Shown: positions 17,246-25,493 of the stretch, in pieces
How the letters are laid out: every line of letters begins with the position of its first letter
How positions within the stretch are numbered: position 1 is the first letter of the stretch
NCBI GenBank assembly: GCA_030426765.1
Contig: JAUHXV010000027.1
Location: 1-44,043 of the forward strand
DNA length: 44,043 nt
Reading direction: 5' to 3'
Origin: Bacteroidia bacterium
Lineage (GTDB): Bacteria; Bacteroidota; Bacteroidia; Chitinophagales; Saprospiraceae
Translations under genes and position numbers: made by a program
The notes under the pieces: generated by a model
Told to the model about the DNA's origin: nothing
What the model saw: only the letters and a program-made list of their open reading frames with translations
Databases searched by the model: none

Positions 17246-17653
17246 TTGCACGTGAATTGGGCTGTTATTAAAGAAGAAGTATCATTTCGCACCAGCAGGA
17301 GCTCCGGGGCCGGGGGTCAGCATGTCAATAAGACTGAAACAAAAGTTGAAGTATTATATGATGTCGTGGCGTCCCATGGCCTTGATGATGAAGAGAAACA
17401 GCTGGTCATTCAGCGTTTGGGCAACCGGATGAATAATGATGGTTTGATATCTCTGCGTGTTCAGAATTTTCCTTCTCAGGCTGAGAATAAACGACATGCG
17501 CTCATACGACTCAGAGACTTACTTGCAAAATCAATTGTTCCAGTCAAAAAAAGAGTCCCTACCAAGCCTACACAGGCATCTATCGAAAATCGGCTGGCTG
17601 CCAAGAAGCGGGTTTCTAATAAAAAGGATACCAGAAAGAAGCCTGACCGATAA
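17246..17653 (+). CDS. arfB: Peptidyl-tRNA hydrolase ArfB (YaeJ)-like ribosome rescue factor
   Basis: 135 residues: a class I release-factor catalytic domain without the codon-recognition domains, followed by a basic tail. The catalytic loop GAGGQHVNKT (21-30) contains the GGQ motif that hydrolyses peptidyl-tRNA. The Lys/Arg-rich C-terminus (KKRVSNKKDTRKK) is the tail that enters the empty mRNA channel of stalled ribosomes. No in-frame ATG exists near the N-terminus; TTG (17246) or GTG (17252) must be used. Monocistronic, with its own promoter box. Function assigned confidently by domain and length. Confidence 0.92.
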   Translation: MHVNWAVIKEEVSFRTSRSSGAGGQHVNKTETKVEVLYDVVASHGLDDEEKQLVIQRLGNRMNNDGLISLRVQNFPSQAENKRHALIRLRDLLAKSIVPVKKRVPTKPTQASIENRLAAKKRVSNKKDTRKKPDR

Positions 17654-17769
17654 GTCCTTTCGGGGTTTATCTCCGTCTCATCGACGATCCATTTTTAATC
17701 CGGAATCAGGACGGTGAAGTTCATCGACTGAAATGTAAATTTCATCTAAAATAAACTCAAAAAACTTTT

Positions 17770-17795
17770 AAACCTTCTGGGGTTTCCTATGTTTA
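17770..17795 (+). promoter_or_regulatory. Candidate operator and promoter of the efflux operon
   Basis: An inverted repeat AAACC (17770-17774) ... GGTTT (17781-17785) lies immediately before a near-consensus -7 box TATGTTTA (17788-17795), 11 bases ahead of the tetR ATG. A TetR dimer bound here would block transcription, so autoregulation is plausible. Confidence 0.4.
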
Positions 17796-17806
17796 CACCC
17801 TGATTT

Positions 17807-18415
17807 ATGACTATAAAGCAGGAAAATACCGATTGGCTGGACAGAGCAACAGAATTGTTCCTACGGTTTGGGATCAAGAGCATCACAATGAATGATGTGG
17901 CCCGCGACCTGGGGATTTCCAAAAAGACGCTGTACCAGTTTGTTGAAAGCAAAGACGACCTGGTTGTCAGGGTGTTACAACACCATATAGCAAGAGAAAA
18001 ATCTGAGTGCCTCAATATGGCGGCGACTGCGCCCAATGCCATTGAGGAGATTTTTATCATCATGGAGACGAATACCCGGGAGTTGACACGCATGAGGACC
18101 AATATCGTCCATGATCTTCAGAAATACCACCGCACCGGTTTCAATGTGTTGCGAAAATTTCACCATGACTTCGTTTTCAAGGTGGTTCGGGAGAACCTGA
18201 TCCGGGGACGGGAAGAAGGCCTCTACCGCGAAAATTTTGATATCGACATCATCGCTAAACTTCATCTGGCCACAGCATTTAATTTATTTGACCCTGAATT
18301 GTTTCCGGTAGAAGCAACTGCCCGGGTGACGCTGTTTCACGAGTTCATGAAACACTACCTCTACGGCATCGTTTCTGCCAAAGGACTGACCTACTTAAAA
18401 AAGAAACTATCCTGA
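17807..18415 (+). CDS. TetR-family transcriptional regulator of the efflux operon
   Basis: 202 residues with an N-terminal helix-turn-helix of TetR type (ITMNDVARDLGISKKTLYQFVESKDDL, residues about 26-51) and a helical C-terminal ligand-binding domain. It is the first gene of a four-gene operon encoding a complete tripartite RND pump, one base before the tolC-like gene. TetR regulators in this position usually repress the pump and are released by a substrate; the ligand is not predictable here. A candidate operator overlaps its own promoter. Confidence 0.92.
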   Translation: MTIKQENTDWLDRATELFLRFGIKSITMNDVARDLGISKKTLYQFVESKDDLVVRVLQHHIAREKSECLNMAATAPNAIEEIFIIMETNTRELTRMRTNIVHDLQKYHRTGFNVLRKFHHDFVFKVVRENLIRGREEGLYRENFDIDIIAKLHLATAFNLFDPELFPVEATARVTLFHEFMKHYLYGIVSAKGLTYLKKKLS

Positions 18416-18416
18416 A

Positions 18417-19724
18417 ATGAATAGAATCATCACACTACTTTTTGTTTTATCCCTCCATGCGACTGCTCTCCAGGGGCAGGGAGAAATGAGCCTCGCGGAT
18501 TGTGTAGCCTACGCCATTGAAAATCACGCCCAGGTCACGATTGCCGAACTGAATATGAAGGATGCAGAATGGCAGATCAAGGAGAATGCGGCTGTAGCGT
18601 ATCCAAATATCAATCTGGAGGGCCACCTCAATTATTTTATCCAGCAACCTGCGATTCCATCTGAAGCACTTGGCTTTGGCGCACCAGGGGAAGAGCTCAC
18701 CTTTGCGTTAAAAAAGGATTTCGGTGCCAGCATCTCAGCGACGCAGCTTATTTTTAACAATACCTATCTGGCTTCCATCAAGGCAGCGCGGAAGTACAAA
18801 GATTACGCTGCCATCCAGTACGAAGGAGTCGTGGAAAAACTTACTAACCAGGTTACGGATGCCTATATTCCGGCTCTTTCCATTGCTGAAGGCATCAAGG
18901 TGCTCGAGAAAAACATCGCCAACCAACGTCAGCTTGTCGAGGATACAAAAGCAAATTACGTGGCAGGATTTGTCGAACAACTCGATGTGGATCGGTTAGA
19001 GTTTTCGCTTTCCACCTTTGAGACAGATCTCGAAACACTCGTACGCCAACGCGATAAAGCGATCGAATACCTTCAGTTTGTCATGAATATGCCAAATACC
19101 GAAGAACTGGTTCTGGCGGATGACCTCGACAAACTCCTGGCACAATACGATGACATAGATCCCACTGAGGATGTGGATTATATGAACCGTCCGGACTACG
19201 TAGCCAATCTCAAAGCACGGGAATTGAATGAGATCCAGACGGATGCACAAAGTAAATACTGGTGGCCGGTCGTCAACGCCGTAGCTTCCTACAATCCAAC
19301 CTACCAGGGAAATGATCGACTCTTTTTTATTCCATCTTCACTCGTCGGCGTGCAACTGACGATGCCGATATATGATGGTGGGTATCACAAAGCCCTGAAG
19401 GAAAGATCGATCATCAATACATTAAAAGTTGATGAGCAGAAGAAACTGCTCACCATGTCGTATGACCTGGCCGTTGAGACAGCTCGAAATGACTACTTCA
19501 GTACCAAACAAAAGCTGGCAGATAAAGAGCGGAACCTGATTCTGGCAGAGAAAATATTTAATACCTCGGAAACGAAGTTTAAAGAAGGTGTCGGGTCGAG
19601 CTTTGAAGTGACTCAGGCGCAACTGGGATTGTACCAATCGCAAGCAGATCATATCAACGCGAGGTTTGACTTTTTGAATTCCCTGATTGCCTTCAAGCAG
19701 GCACTGGGTAAAAACACATTTTAA
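18417..19724 (+). CDS. TolC-family outer membrane efflux channel
   Basis: 435 residues with an N-terminal signal peptide (to about residue 20) and two homologous coiled-coil/barrel repeats of the OEP family. The opening MSLADCVAYAIENHAQVTIAEL and the late NTSETKFKEGVGSSFEVTQAQ segments are typical. It forms the trimeric duct across the outer membrane for the adaptor and RND pump downstream. It starts one base after the tetR stop, so it is co-transcribed and likely translationally coupled. Confidence 0.93.
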   Translation: MNRIITLLFVLSLHATALQGQGEMSLADCVAYAIENHAQVTIAELNMKDAEWQIKENAAVAYPNINLEGHLNYFIQQPAIPSEALGFGAPGEELTFALKKDFGASISATQLIFNNTYLASIKAARKYKDYAAIQYEGVVEKLTNQVTDAYIPALSIAEGIKVLEKNIANQRQLVEDTKANYVAGFVEQLDVDRLEFSLSTFETDLETLVRQRDKAIEYLQFVMNMPNTEELVLADDLDKLLAQYDDIDPTEDVDYMNRPDYVANLKARELNEIQTDAQSKYWWPVVNAVASYNPTYQGNDRLFFIPSSLVGVQLTMPIYDGGYHKALKERSIINTLKVDEQKKLLTMSYDLAVETARNDYFSTKQKLADKERNLILAEKIFNTSETKFKEGVGSSFEVTQAQLGLYQSQADHINARFDFLNSLIAFKQALGKNTF

Positions 19725-19766
19725 ATCATAAACGAAATCATACTACCTAAATAATAAGTGTATCCA

Positions 19767-20903
19767 ATGAGAAAATTTAAAGGTATTACCTATGTACTGG
19801 CGCTGGCCATTCTTACGACACTCATGGCGTGTGGCGCCTCCAGCCCTTCAAGTGAAGATGGGTTGACCCGACTGGCTGAGCTTAAAGACCAGCGGTCGGC
19901 ATTGGAAAAGGAAATTAGTGCCCTGGAACAAAAACTTGAGGACGAAGGCGTCATTCAAAAGCGCTACAGGAAAGTGGGCCTTTCCGAATTAAAGCCCGCC
20001 ACATTCAGACATTATATAGACCTGCAGGGAAAAGTGGACGCCGATGAAAGTGTGGCCGCCACTTCAAGAATTCCCGGTGCACTACAAAAGGTGTACATCG
20101 AAAACGGAGATAAAGTGTCCAAAGGACAACTACTGGCCGAAGTGGACAACGCCGTGTTGCTGAAAAACCTGGCTGAATTGGAAGGACGCTATGCACTGGC
20201 CAAAGACCTCTACATGCGACAAAAGTCATTGTGGGATCAGAACATCGGCTCAGAAGTCCAGTACATCCAGGCAAAAAATAACATGGAGTCCATGGAACGT
20301 TCAATCGCGACACTCGAGGAGAATCTCGCGATGACCAAAATCTATGCCCCCACTTCAGGAACTGTTGACATGGTGATGCTAAAGCAAGGACAAGCGATTT
20401 CACCGGGTATTCCGTTGTGCAATATCCTGAATCTCGATGACCTTAAGATCGTAGGATCCGTTACAGAAGCATATGCCTCAAAAGTAAAGAAGGGCGATCA
20501 TGTAAAGGTCTACTTCCCGGATATGGAAAAGGAAATAACTACGAAGGTGAGTTATGTCAGCAGACAAATCAATCCTGCCAACAGAACCTTCCTGATCGAA
20601 TGCGATCTGGGGAAAGGGGAGTACTGGGCGAATCAAATCGCTGTGATGAAAATTGTGGATTATGAAACACCCGAAGCGATCAGCATTCCGGTCAACCTGA
20701 TTCAGACAGCACCGGAAGGCGATTACGTACTCATCGCAGAGAAAACAGGCGAAGGTCAGCTGGCCACAGTAGACAAGCGTATCATCGAACAAGGAAGGAT
20801 ATACAATGGCTATGTAGAAATACGCAATGGCCTGAAACAAGGAGATCAGGTGATATCCACAGGCTTTCAGGATGTCACGCCGGGTGAGACAGTTTCATTT
20901 TAA
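19767..20903 (+). CDS. RND efflux periplasmic adaptor (membrane fusion lipoprotein)
   Basis: About 378 residues from the ATG at 19767; a GTG three codons earlier is less likely. A lipobox LMAC (Cys22) anchors it to the membrane. An N-terminal coiled coil (about 35-60, LAELKDQRSALEKEISALEQK) is followed by the biotinyl-lipoyl-like domain, a helical hairpin and beta-barrel domains with VYIENGDKVSKGQLLAEVDNA and APTSGTVDMVMLKQGQAI. It bridges the RND pump and the TolC-like channel. It lies 42 bases after the channel gene and 72 bases before the pump gene. Confidence 0.93.
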   Translation: MRKFKGITYVLALAILTTLMACGASSPSSEDGLTRLAELKDQRSALEKEISALEQKLEDEGVIQKRYRKVGLSELKPATFRHYIDLQGKVDADESVAATSRIPGALQKVYIENGDKVSKGQLLAEVDNAVLLKNLAELEGRYALAKDLYMRQKSLWDQNIGSEVQYIQAKNNMESMERSIATLEENLAMTKIYAPTSGTVDMVMLKQGQAISPGIPLCNILNLDDLKIVGSVTEAYASKVKKGDHVKVYFPDMEKEITTKVSYVSRQINPANRTFLIECDLGKGEYWANQIAVMKIVDYETPEAISIPVNLIQTAPEGDYVLIAEKTGEGQLATVDKRIIEQGRIYNGYVEIRNGLKQGDQVISTGFQDVTPGETVSF

Positions 20904-20975
20904 TCCTTGCCAACCATTACTATTACCCAACCATTGAATTCACGCTAAAGCTTTTGAAAAGCTCTCAACAACCTT

Positions 20976-23900
20976 ATGAAAGAGTTTAAACTTACATCCT
21001 GGGCAATCGATAATCGCACCAGTATCTACATCATTACGATCATGATTACGATTGCGGGATTGCTTTCCTATAATGCTATCCCCAAAGAGCAGTATCCCGA
21101 TGTGACGGTCCCGCAGATCTTCGTCACCACGATCTATCCCGGAGCTTCTCCGTTGGATATGGAGCAGTTAGTGACAAAGCCTTTGGAAAAGGAATTGAAA
21201 GGTCTGCGTGGCGTAAAGAAAATCACATCATCCTCGGTCCAGGATTTTTCCAGCATCATAGTTGAATTTGACACCGATCTCGATGTCAGTGTGTGTAAGC
21301 AACGCGTGAAAGATGGTGTCGACAAAGCTATCCCGGATTTGCCCCGTGACCTGTTAGATGATCCAAATATCGTGGAGTTTGATATTTCGGAGATCCCCAT
21401 TATGAATGTCAATATTGCGGGAGACTATAGCCTCGATCAGCTAAAAGAATACGCGGAGGACGTGCAGGATAAAGTGGAGGAGATGCGTGAAATCACCCGC
21501 GTCGATATGATCGGAGCACTTGAAAAAGAAGTGCAGATCAACGTCGATAAATATAAACTTGCCGCGGCTTCGCTGACTTTCAGAGATATCGAAAGCGCTT
21601 TGGCCTATGAAAACTCAACTATCTCGGCAGGTAATGTCGATATCGGGGGCATGACAAGATCGATCTCTCTGAGAGGTGATTTTCAAAGTGTAGACGACAT
21701 CCGCAATATGGTGATCCTGTCCCAGACAGGGGCGATTGTATACCTTAAAGATGTGGCGGAAGTGAAAATGGGGCATGAAGAACAGGAGAGTTTCAGTCGC
21801 CTGAACACGCGGAATGTGATTTCACTCAATGTGATTAAACGAACCGGTGAAAACCTGATCGAAGCTTCTGATAAAATTAAAGAAATCGTCGATGAGTTTA
21901 AGGAAAATGAATTTCCGGACAATCTTGAAGTGACAATCACCGGTGATCAGAGTCGTGCGACCCGCGTGACGTTACACGATCTGATCAATACCATTGTCAT
22001 TGGATTTATCCTGGTGACGATCACACTCATGTTTTTCATGGGATTGACAGATGCCATATTTGTAGCCCTATCCGTGCCGTTGTCCATGGCGATTGCCTTC
22101 CTCGTGTTACCGGCGATTGGTTTCACCCTCAACTTCATCGTCTTGTTTGCGTTTTTGCTTGCCCTTGGTATCGTTGTAGACGATGCGATTGTGGTGATGG
22201 AGAATACGCACCGTATTTATCACGAAGAACCCAAACTGACCATTGTTCAGGCAGCCAAGAAAGCCGCCGGAGAGGTGTTTATGCCCGTATTATCCGGTAC
22301 CGCAACTACGTTGGCTCCCTTTTTCCCGTTAGTGTTCTGGGGCGGTATGTTTGGAAAATTCATGCACTTCCTGCCGGTTACCATTATTATCACGCTCACC
22401 GCCTCACTCTTGGTAGCGTATGTGATCAATCCGGTGTTTGCTGTCACTTTTATGGGTGACTCGAAACGAGAAGGAAAAGTCATTGATCCTAAAAAGCAAA
22501 AAAGAAGAAAAATATTTGGGTATGCCCTGCTGGGTATGACTACGATCTCGTTTTACATGTCAGGTAATATTGGCATGGGGAACTTCGTCATGTTCTGTAT
22601 TTTATTTGCCGTCCTTTACAGATTCTACCTGTCGAAAGGTGTGAGATGGTTTCAGAAAACAGGGTGGCCATCTATTCAGAACACCTATGCCGGTTTTTTG
22701 AAATGGGCGCTGAAGCATCCATGGTCGATGATCGTGGGTATGATGGTGCTGCTGTTTACGTCCTGTGGTATCACCTTGACCCGCCAGTCCAACATAGTTC
22801 TGTTTCCAAAAGCGGATCCCAACTTTATCTATGTCTACATGACCTTACCGGTGGGTACAGATGTCAATGTGACGGATTCACTCACGAAAATCATTGAGGC
22901 CAAGGTGATCGAGACCTTAGGAGAGGATAATCCTATTGTTGAATCCGTGATTTCGAATGTGGCGATTGGTGCTTCGGAAGATCAGTTTGACAGATCAGCA
23001 ACAACGAATAAAGGTAAAGTGGGCGTCGCGTTTCTGGAGTATGGCAAACGGAACGGAATCAGTACCCGTGACTATATGGATCAAATCCGAAAAGCCACCC
23101 AGGACATCATCCCCGGTGCGGAAATTGTTGTGGATCAGGAGCAAGCCGGCCCACCAACACCAAAGCCCATTTCTGTTGAAATCATAGGTGAAGATTTTAA
23201 TAAGCTCATTGCTGCTTCCAAGGCTGTCCATCGATACCTGGATTCACTGGATATCCCCGGAGTGGAAGAATTGCGGAGTGACCTGATCGTCAGTAAGCCC
23301 GAGATTAGTATCAATATTGATAGAGATCGAGCCAACAGAGAAGGGATAAGTTCACTGCAAATCGGTTCAGAATTCCGGACGGCCATTCTTGGAAAAGAAG
23401 CGACGAAGTTTAAAGACGGAGAAGACGAAATTCCCGTAATGATACGTCTGCAGGAAGATCAGCGGACGAACATCAATGCCGTGGAAAATCTCAATGTCAC
23501 CTTCCGGGATATGAACATGGGCGGTATTTTGCGATCCGTTCCGATTGTGGCCCTGGCAGATATTAAATACACAAATACATATGGTGGGGTGCGCCGAAAA
23601 GACATGGAGCGTATTGTGACGATCTCCTCCAATATTACAGCTGAGTATCAGCCTAAACAGACGCAGGTAATCAACACCGTCAAAGATGCGTTGACGCGTA
23701 TTCCGCCACAGGATGGTGTGACCGTTGGTTTTGCCGGAGAAGACGCTGAAATGCTGGATGCCATGAACTTCCTGGGTCGATCTCTGGTGATTTCAGTATT
23801 TATCATCCTGCTGATCCTCGTCGCTCAGTTTAATTCTATTGGTAAGACCATCATAATTATGACAGAAGTGGTCTTTTCGATAATCGGTGTACTCCTCGGT

Positions 23901-24332
23901 ATGGCGATCTGGAACATGGACTTTTCTGTGATTATGATGGGTGTTGGGATTGTGGCCCTTGCGGGAATAGTCGTTCGAAACGGAATCCTCCTTGTGGAGT
24001 TTACAGATAAACTCAGGGAAGATGGAGTCGCGCTGAAAGACGCCATCATTGAGGCAGGCCGGATTCGTATGACTCCTGTTTTACTCACAGCCACGGCAAC
24101 CGTTTTTGGGCTTATTCCTTTAGCAGTCGGTTTTAATATTGACTTTGCCAGTTTGCTCGCGACAGGTGATCCGAAGATATTTTTTGGAGGGGACAGCGTG
24201 GCCTTCTGGGGACCATTGTCCTGGACTATCATCTTCGGGCTGATGTTTGCCACCTTTATTACACTGATCATTTTACCGGTGATGTACCTTGCAGGATGGA
24301 AAGTGAAGAACTGGTGGAGCACAAAATTCTAA
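20976..24332 (+). CDS. RND efflux transporter permease, AcrB/HAE1-like
   Basis: 1118 residues, longer than the ~1040 of AcrB. It has the RND layout: TM1 near the N-terminus (13-34), two large periplasmic loops and twelve core helices. The proton-relay acidic pair is present in TM4 (GIVVDDAIVVMENT). After the first helical bundle there is an insertion of roughly 70 residues (about 500-570) with a basic segment KKQKRRK and two extra hydrophobic stretches, which accounts for the excess length. It exports hydrophobic or amphipathic compounds using the proton gradient; substrates unknown. A short palindrome AGCTTTTGAAAAGCT (20949-20963) precedes the start. Confidence 0.94.
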   Translation: MKEFKLTSWAIDNRTSIYIITIMITIAGLLSYNAIPKEQYPDVTVPQIFVTTIYPGASPLDMEQLVTKPLEKELKGLRGVKKITSSSVQDFSSIIVEFDTDLDVSVCKQRVKDGVDKAIPDLPRDLLDDPNIVEFDISEIPIMNVNIAGDYSLDQLKEYAEDVQDKVEEMREITRVDMIGALEKEVQINVDKYKLAAASLTFRDIESALAYENSTISAGNVDIGGMTRSISLRGDFQSVDDIRNMVILSQTGAIVYLKDVAEVKMGHEEQESFSRLNTRNVISLNVIKRTGENLIEASDKIKEIVDEFKENEFPDNLEVTITGDQSRATRVTLHDLINTIVIGFILVTITLMFFMGLTDAIFVALSVPLSMAIAFLVLPAIGFTLNFIVLFAFLLALGIVVDDAIVVMENTHRIYHEEPKLTIVQAAKKAAGEVFMPVLSGTATTLAPFFPLVFWGGMFGKFMHFLPVTIIITLTASLLVAYVINPVFAVTFMGDSKREGKVIDPKKQKRRKIFGYALLGMTTISFYMSGNIGMGNFVMFCILFAVLYRFYLSKGVRWFQKTGWPSIQNTYAGFLKWALKHPWSMIVGMMVLLFTSCGITLTRQSNIVLFPKADPNFIYVYMTLPVGTDVNVTDSLTKIIEAKVIETLGEDNPIVESVISNVAIGASEDQFDRSATTNKGKVGVAFLEYGKRNGISTRDYMDQIRKATQDIIPGAEIVVDQEQAGPPTPKPISVEIIGEDFNKLIAASKAVHRYLDSLDIPGVEELRSDLIVSKPEISINIDRDRANREGISSLQIGSEFRTAILGKEATKFKDGEDEIPVMIRLQEDQRTNINAVENLNVTFRDMNMGGILRSVPIVALADIKYTNTYGGVRRKDMERIVTISSNITAEYQPKQTQVINTVKDALTRIPPQDGVTVGFAGEDAEMLDAMNFLGRSLVISVFIILLILVAQFNSIGKTIIIMTEVVFSIIGVLLGMAIWNMDFSVIMMGVGIVALAGIVVRNGILLVEFTDKLREDGVALKDAIIEAGRIRMTPVLLTATATVFGLIPLAVGFNIDFASLLATGDPKIFFGGDSVAFWGPLSWTIIFGLMFATFITLIILPVMYLAGWKVKNWWSTKF

Positions 24333-24344
24333 CTCCTGAGTAGC

Positions 24345-24410
24345 GGAACGCGAAGATTTGTTTACCTTTTGAGGAAAATAAAGCAAAATGAAAATAGGTC
24401 TTCGCGTTTC
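24345..24410. repeat. Inverted repeat flanking the Kazal gene start
   Basis: GGAACGCGAAGA (24345-24356) pairs with TCTTCGCGTTTC (24399-24410): 11 Watson-Crick pairs and one G-U, with a 42-base interval. The interval contains a near-consensus -7 box (TACCTTTT, 24363-24370) and the ATG at 24388; the right arm encodes codons 4-8 of the gene. It could be an operator or an mRNA structure in read-through transcripts. Confidence 0.55.
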
Positions 24411-24615
24411 TCTCTTCTTCCTGTTGGTGACGACTTGCCTGGCTTTTCCCGGATGTAACACTACAAAATGTATCGAAAAGCCTGCTGAAGATTGTATATG
24501 TACCATGGACTACAATCCGGTGTGTGGGTGCAATAACAAAACATACAGCAATGCCTGTGAGGCCGAATGCCACGGCATAACTGAGTACAAGCCGGGTGAA
24601 TGTCCTTCGAAATAA
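24388..24615 (+). CDS. Small Kazal-type protease inhibitor-like lipoprotein
   Basis: 75 residues. A signal peptide ends at a lipobox-like FPGC (Cys22), so the mature protein is probably a surface or periplasmic lipoprotein. The rest is one Kazal-like domain: six cysteines with the diagnostic CTMDYNPVCGCNNKTYSNAC and a closing GECPSK. Kazal domains inhibit serine proteases by presenting a loop between the first cysteines. It lies 55 bases after the RND gene, same strand, with an own near-consensus -7 box. Target protease unknown; an envelope-protective role is a guess. Confidence 0.85.
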   Translation: MKIGLRVSLFFLLVTTCLAFPGCNTTKCIEKPAEDCICTMDYNPVCGCNNKTYSNACEAECHGITEYKPGECPSK

Positions 24616-24691
24616 TTTGCGTAAGATCCGGCATGGATTCGCTCCTGAAAATTTGGTGTAGATTTATCAGGTATCCAAAGCTGTATTTCTG

Positions 24692-25369
24692 ATGCCGTTT
24701 TCACTCGCTATTTCCACCTTCCGAACACCACTGCGTTCTAATTACTGGCTATGGAGCTTTATTCTCCTGTTTCTTTTCGTCTGGGGTAACTCACTGGCAG
24801 GCACCACAGATTTGGCTAATTGGATGCTGGAAAATCTATTGGTCTTCATTTTTTTCGCAACACTGGTCATAACCTACAGAAAATTTCAATTCAGCGACCT
24901 GAGCCTTCTGCTGATTTGCATATATCTATGTCTGCATGTGTATGGCTCAAAACACTCCTATGCAGAAAACCCTTTTGGCTACTGGCTAATGGAACAGTTT
25001 GATACGTCCAGAAATCATTACGATCGGCTTGTGCACTTCAGCTTTGGCTTTCTGTTGGCATACCCGATGCGCGAATTGTTTTTAAAATGGTTTAAGTTTC
25101 CGCGATGGGTCGCCTGGCTTCTGCCAATAGAGGTTACCTTATCGATCAGTGGGTTTTATGAATTGATCGAGTGGGGTGTGGCAGATATTTTTTTTCCGGA
25201 ACAAGGCGATGCTTACTTAGGTACACAGGGAGATGTCTGGGATGCCCAGAAGGATATTTTTCTGGCTTTTTTAGGTGCGATTCTGGCTACAACCATAGTT
25301 TCACTTGTGAAGAGGTTGGGAAACATCTATTCAGAAGAGGAGCGTAAAGCCATGCGGAAGAAATCCTGA
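24692..25369 (+). CDS. DUF2238 (YjdF-like) membrane protein
   Basis: 225 residues with about six hydrophobic segments. The family pattern is visible in LCLHVYGSKHSYAENPFG, then NHYDRLVHFSFGFLLAYPMRE, and later SGFYELIEWGVADIFF and DVWDAQKDIFLAFLGAI. The clustered His, Glu and Asp residues in membrane segments suggest a metal or proton site, but the function of DUF2238/YjdF proteins is not established. It follows the Kazal gene by 76 bases. Identification of the family is good; the physiological role is unknown. Confidence 0.85.
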   Translation: MPFSLAISTFRTPLRSNYWLWSFILLFLFVWGNSLAGTTDLANWMLENLLVFIFFATLVITYRKFQFSDLSLLLICIYLCLHVYGSKHSYAENPFGYWLMEQFDTSRNHYDRLVHFSFGFLLAYPMRELFLKWFKFPRWVAWLLPIEVTLSISGFYELIEWGVADIFFPEQGDAYLGTQGDVWDAQKDIFLAFLGAILATTIVSLVKRLGNIYSEEERKAMRKKS

Positions 25370-25475
25370 GGGTCTTCCTTCAAGGCACATAAAGGCATTG
25401 ATAAATAGTCGGACGGATGACGATGTGAGGCAATAATCCACGGACTCAGATGATGCTTTTCGCTTTCACTTTCCC

Positions 25476-25483
25476 TACTTTTG
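25476..25483 (+). promoter_or_regulatory. Promoter -7 box of the giant T9SS protein
   Basis: TACTTTTG is an exact TAnnTTTG match ending 10 bases before the ATG at 25494, so the transcript would have a leader of only a few bases. No convincing -33 TTTG is seen, only T-rich sequence. Confidence 0.5.
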
Positions 25484-25493
25484 TCCCCATCAA

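Noticed and set aside
20949..20963. AGCTTTTGAAAAGCT palindrome before the RND gene as a terminator
   Set aside because: No T-run and only a 15-base symmetric element; the operon continues through it.
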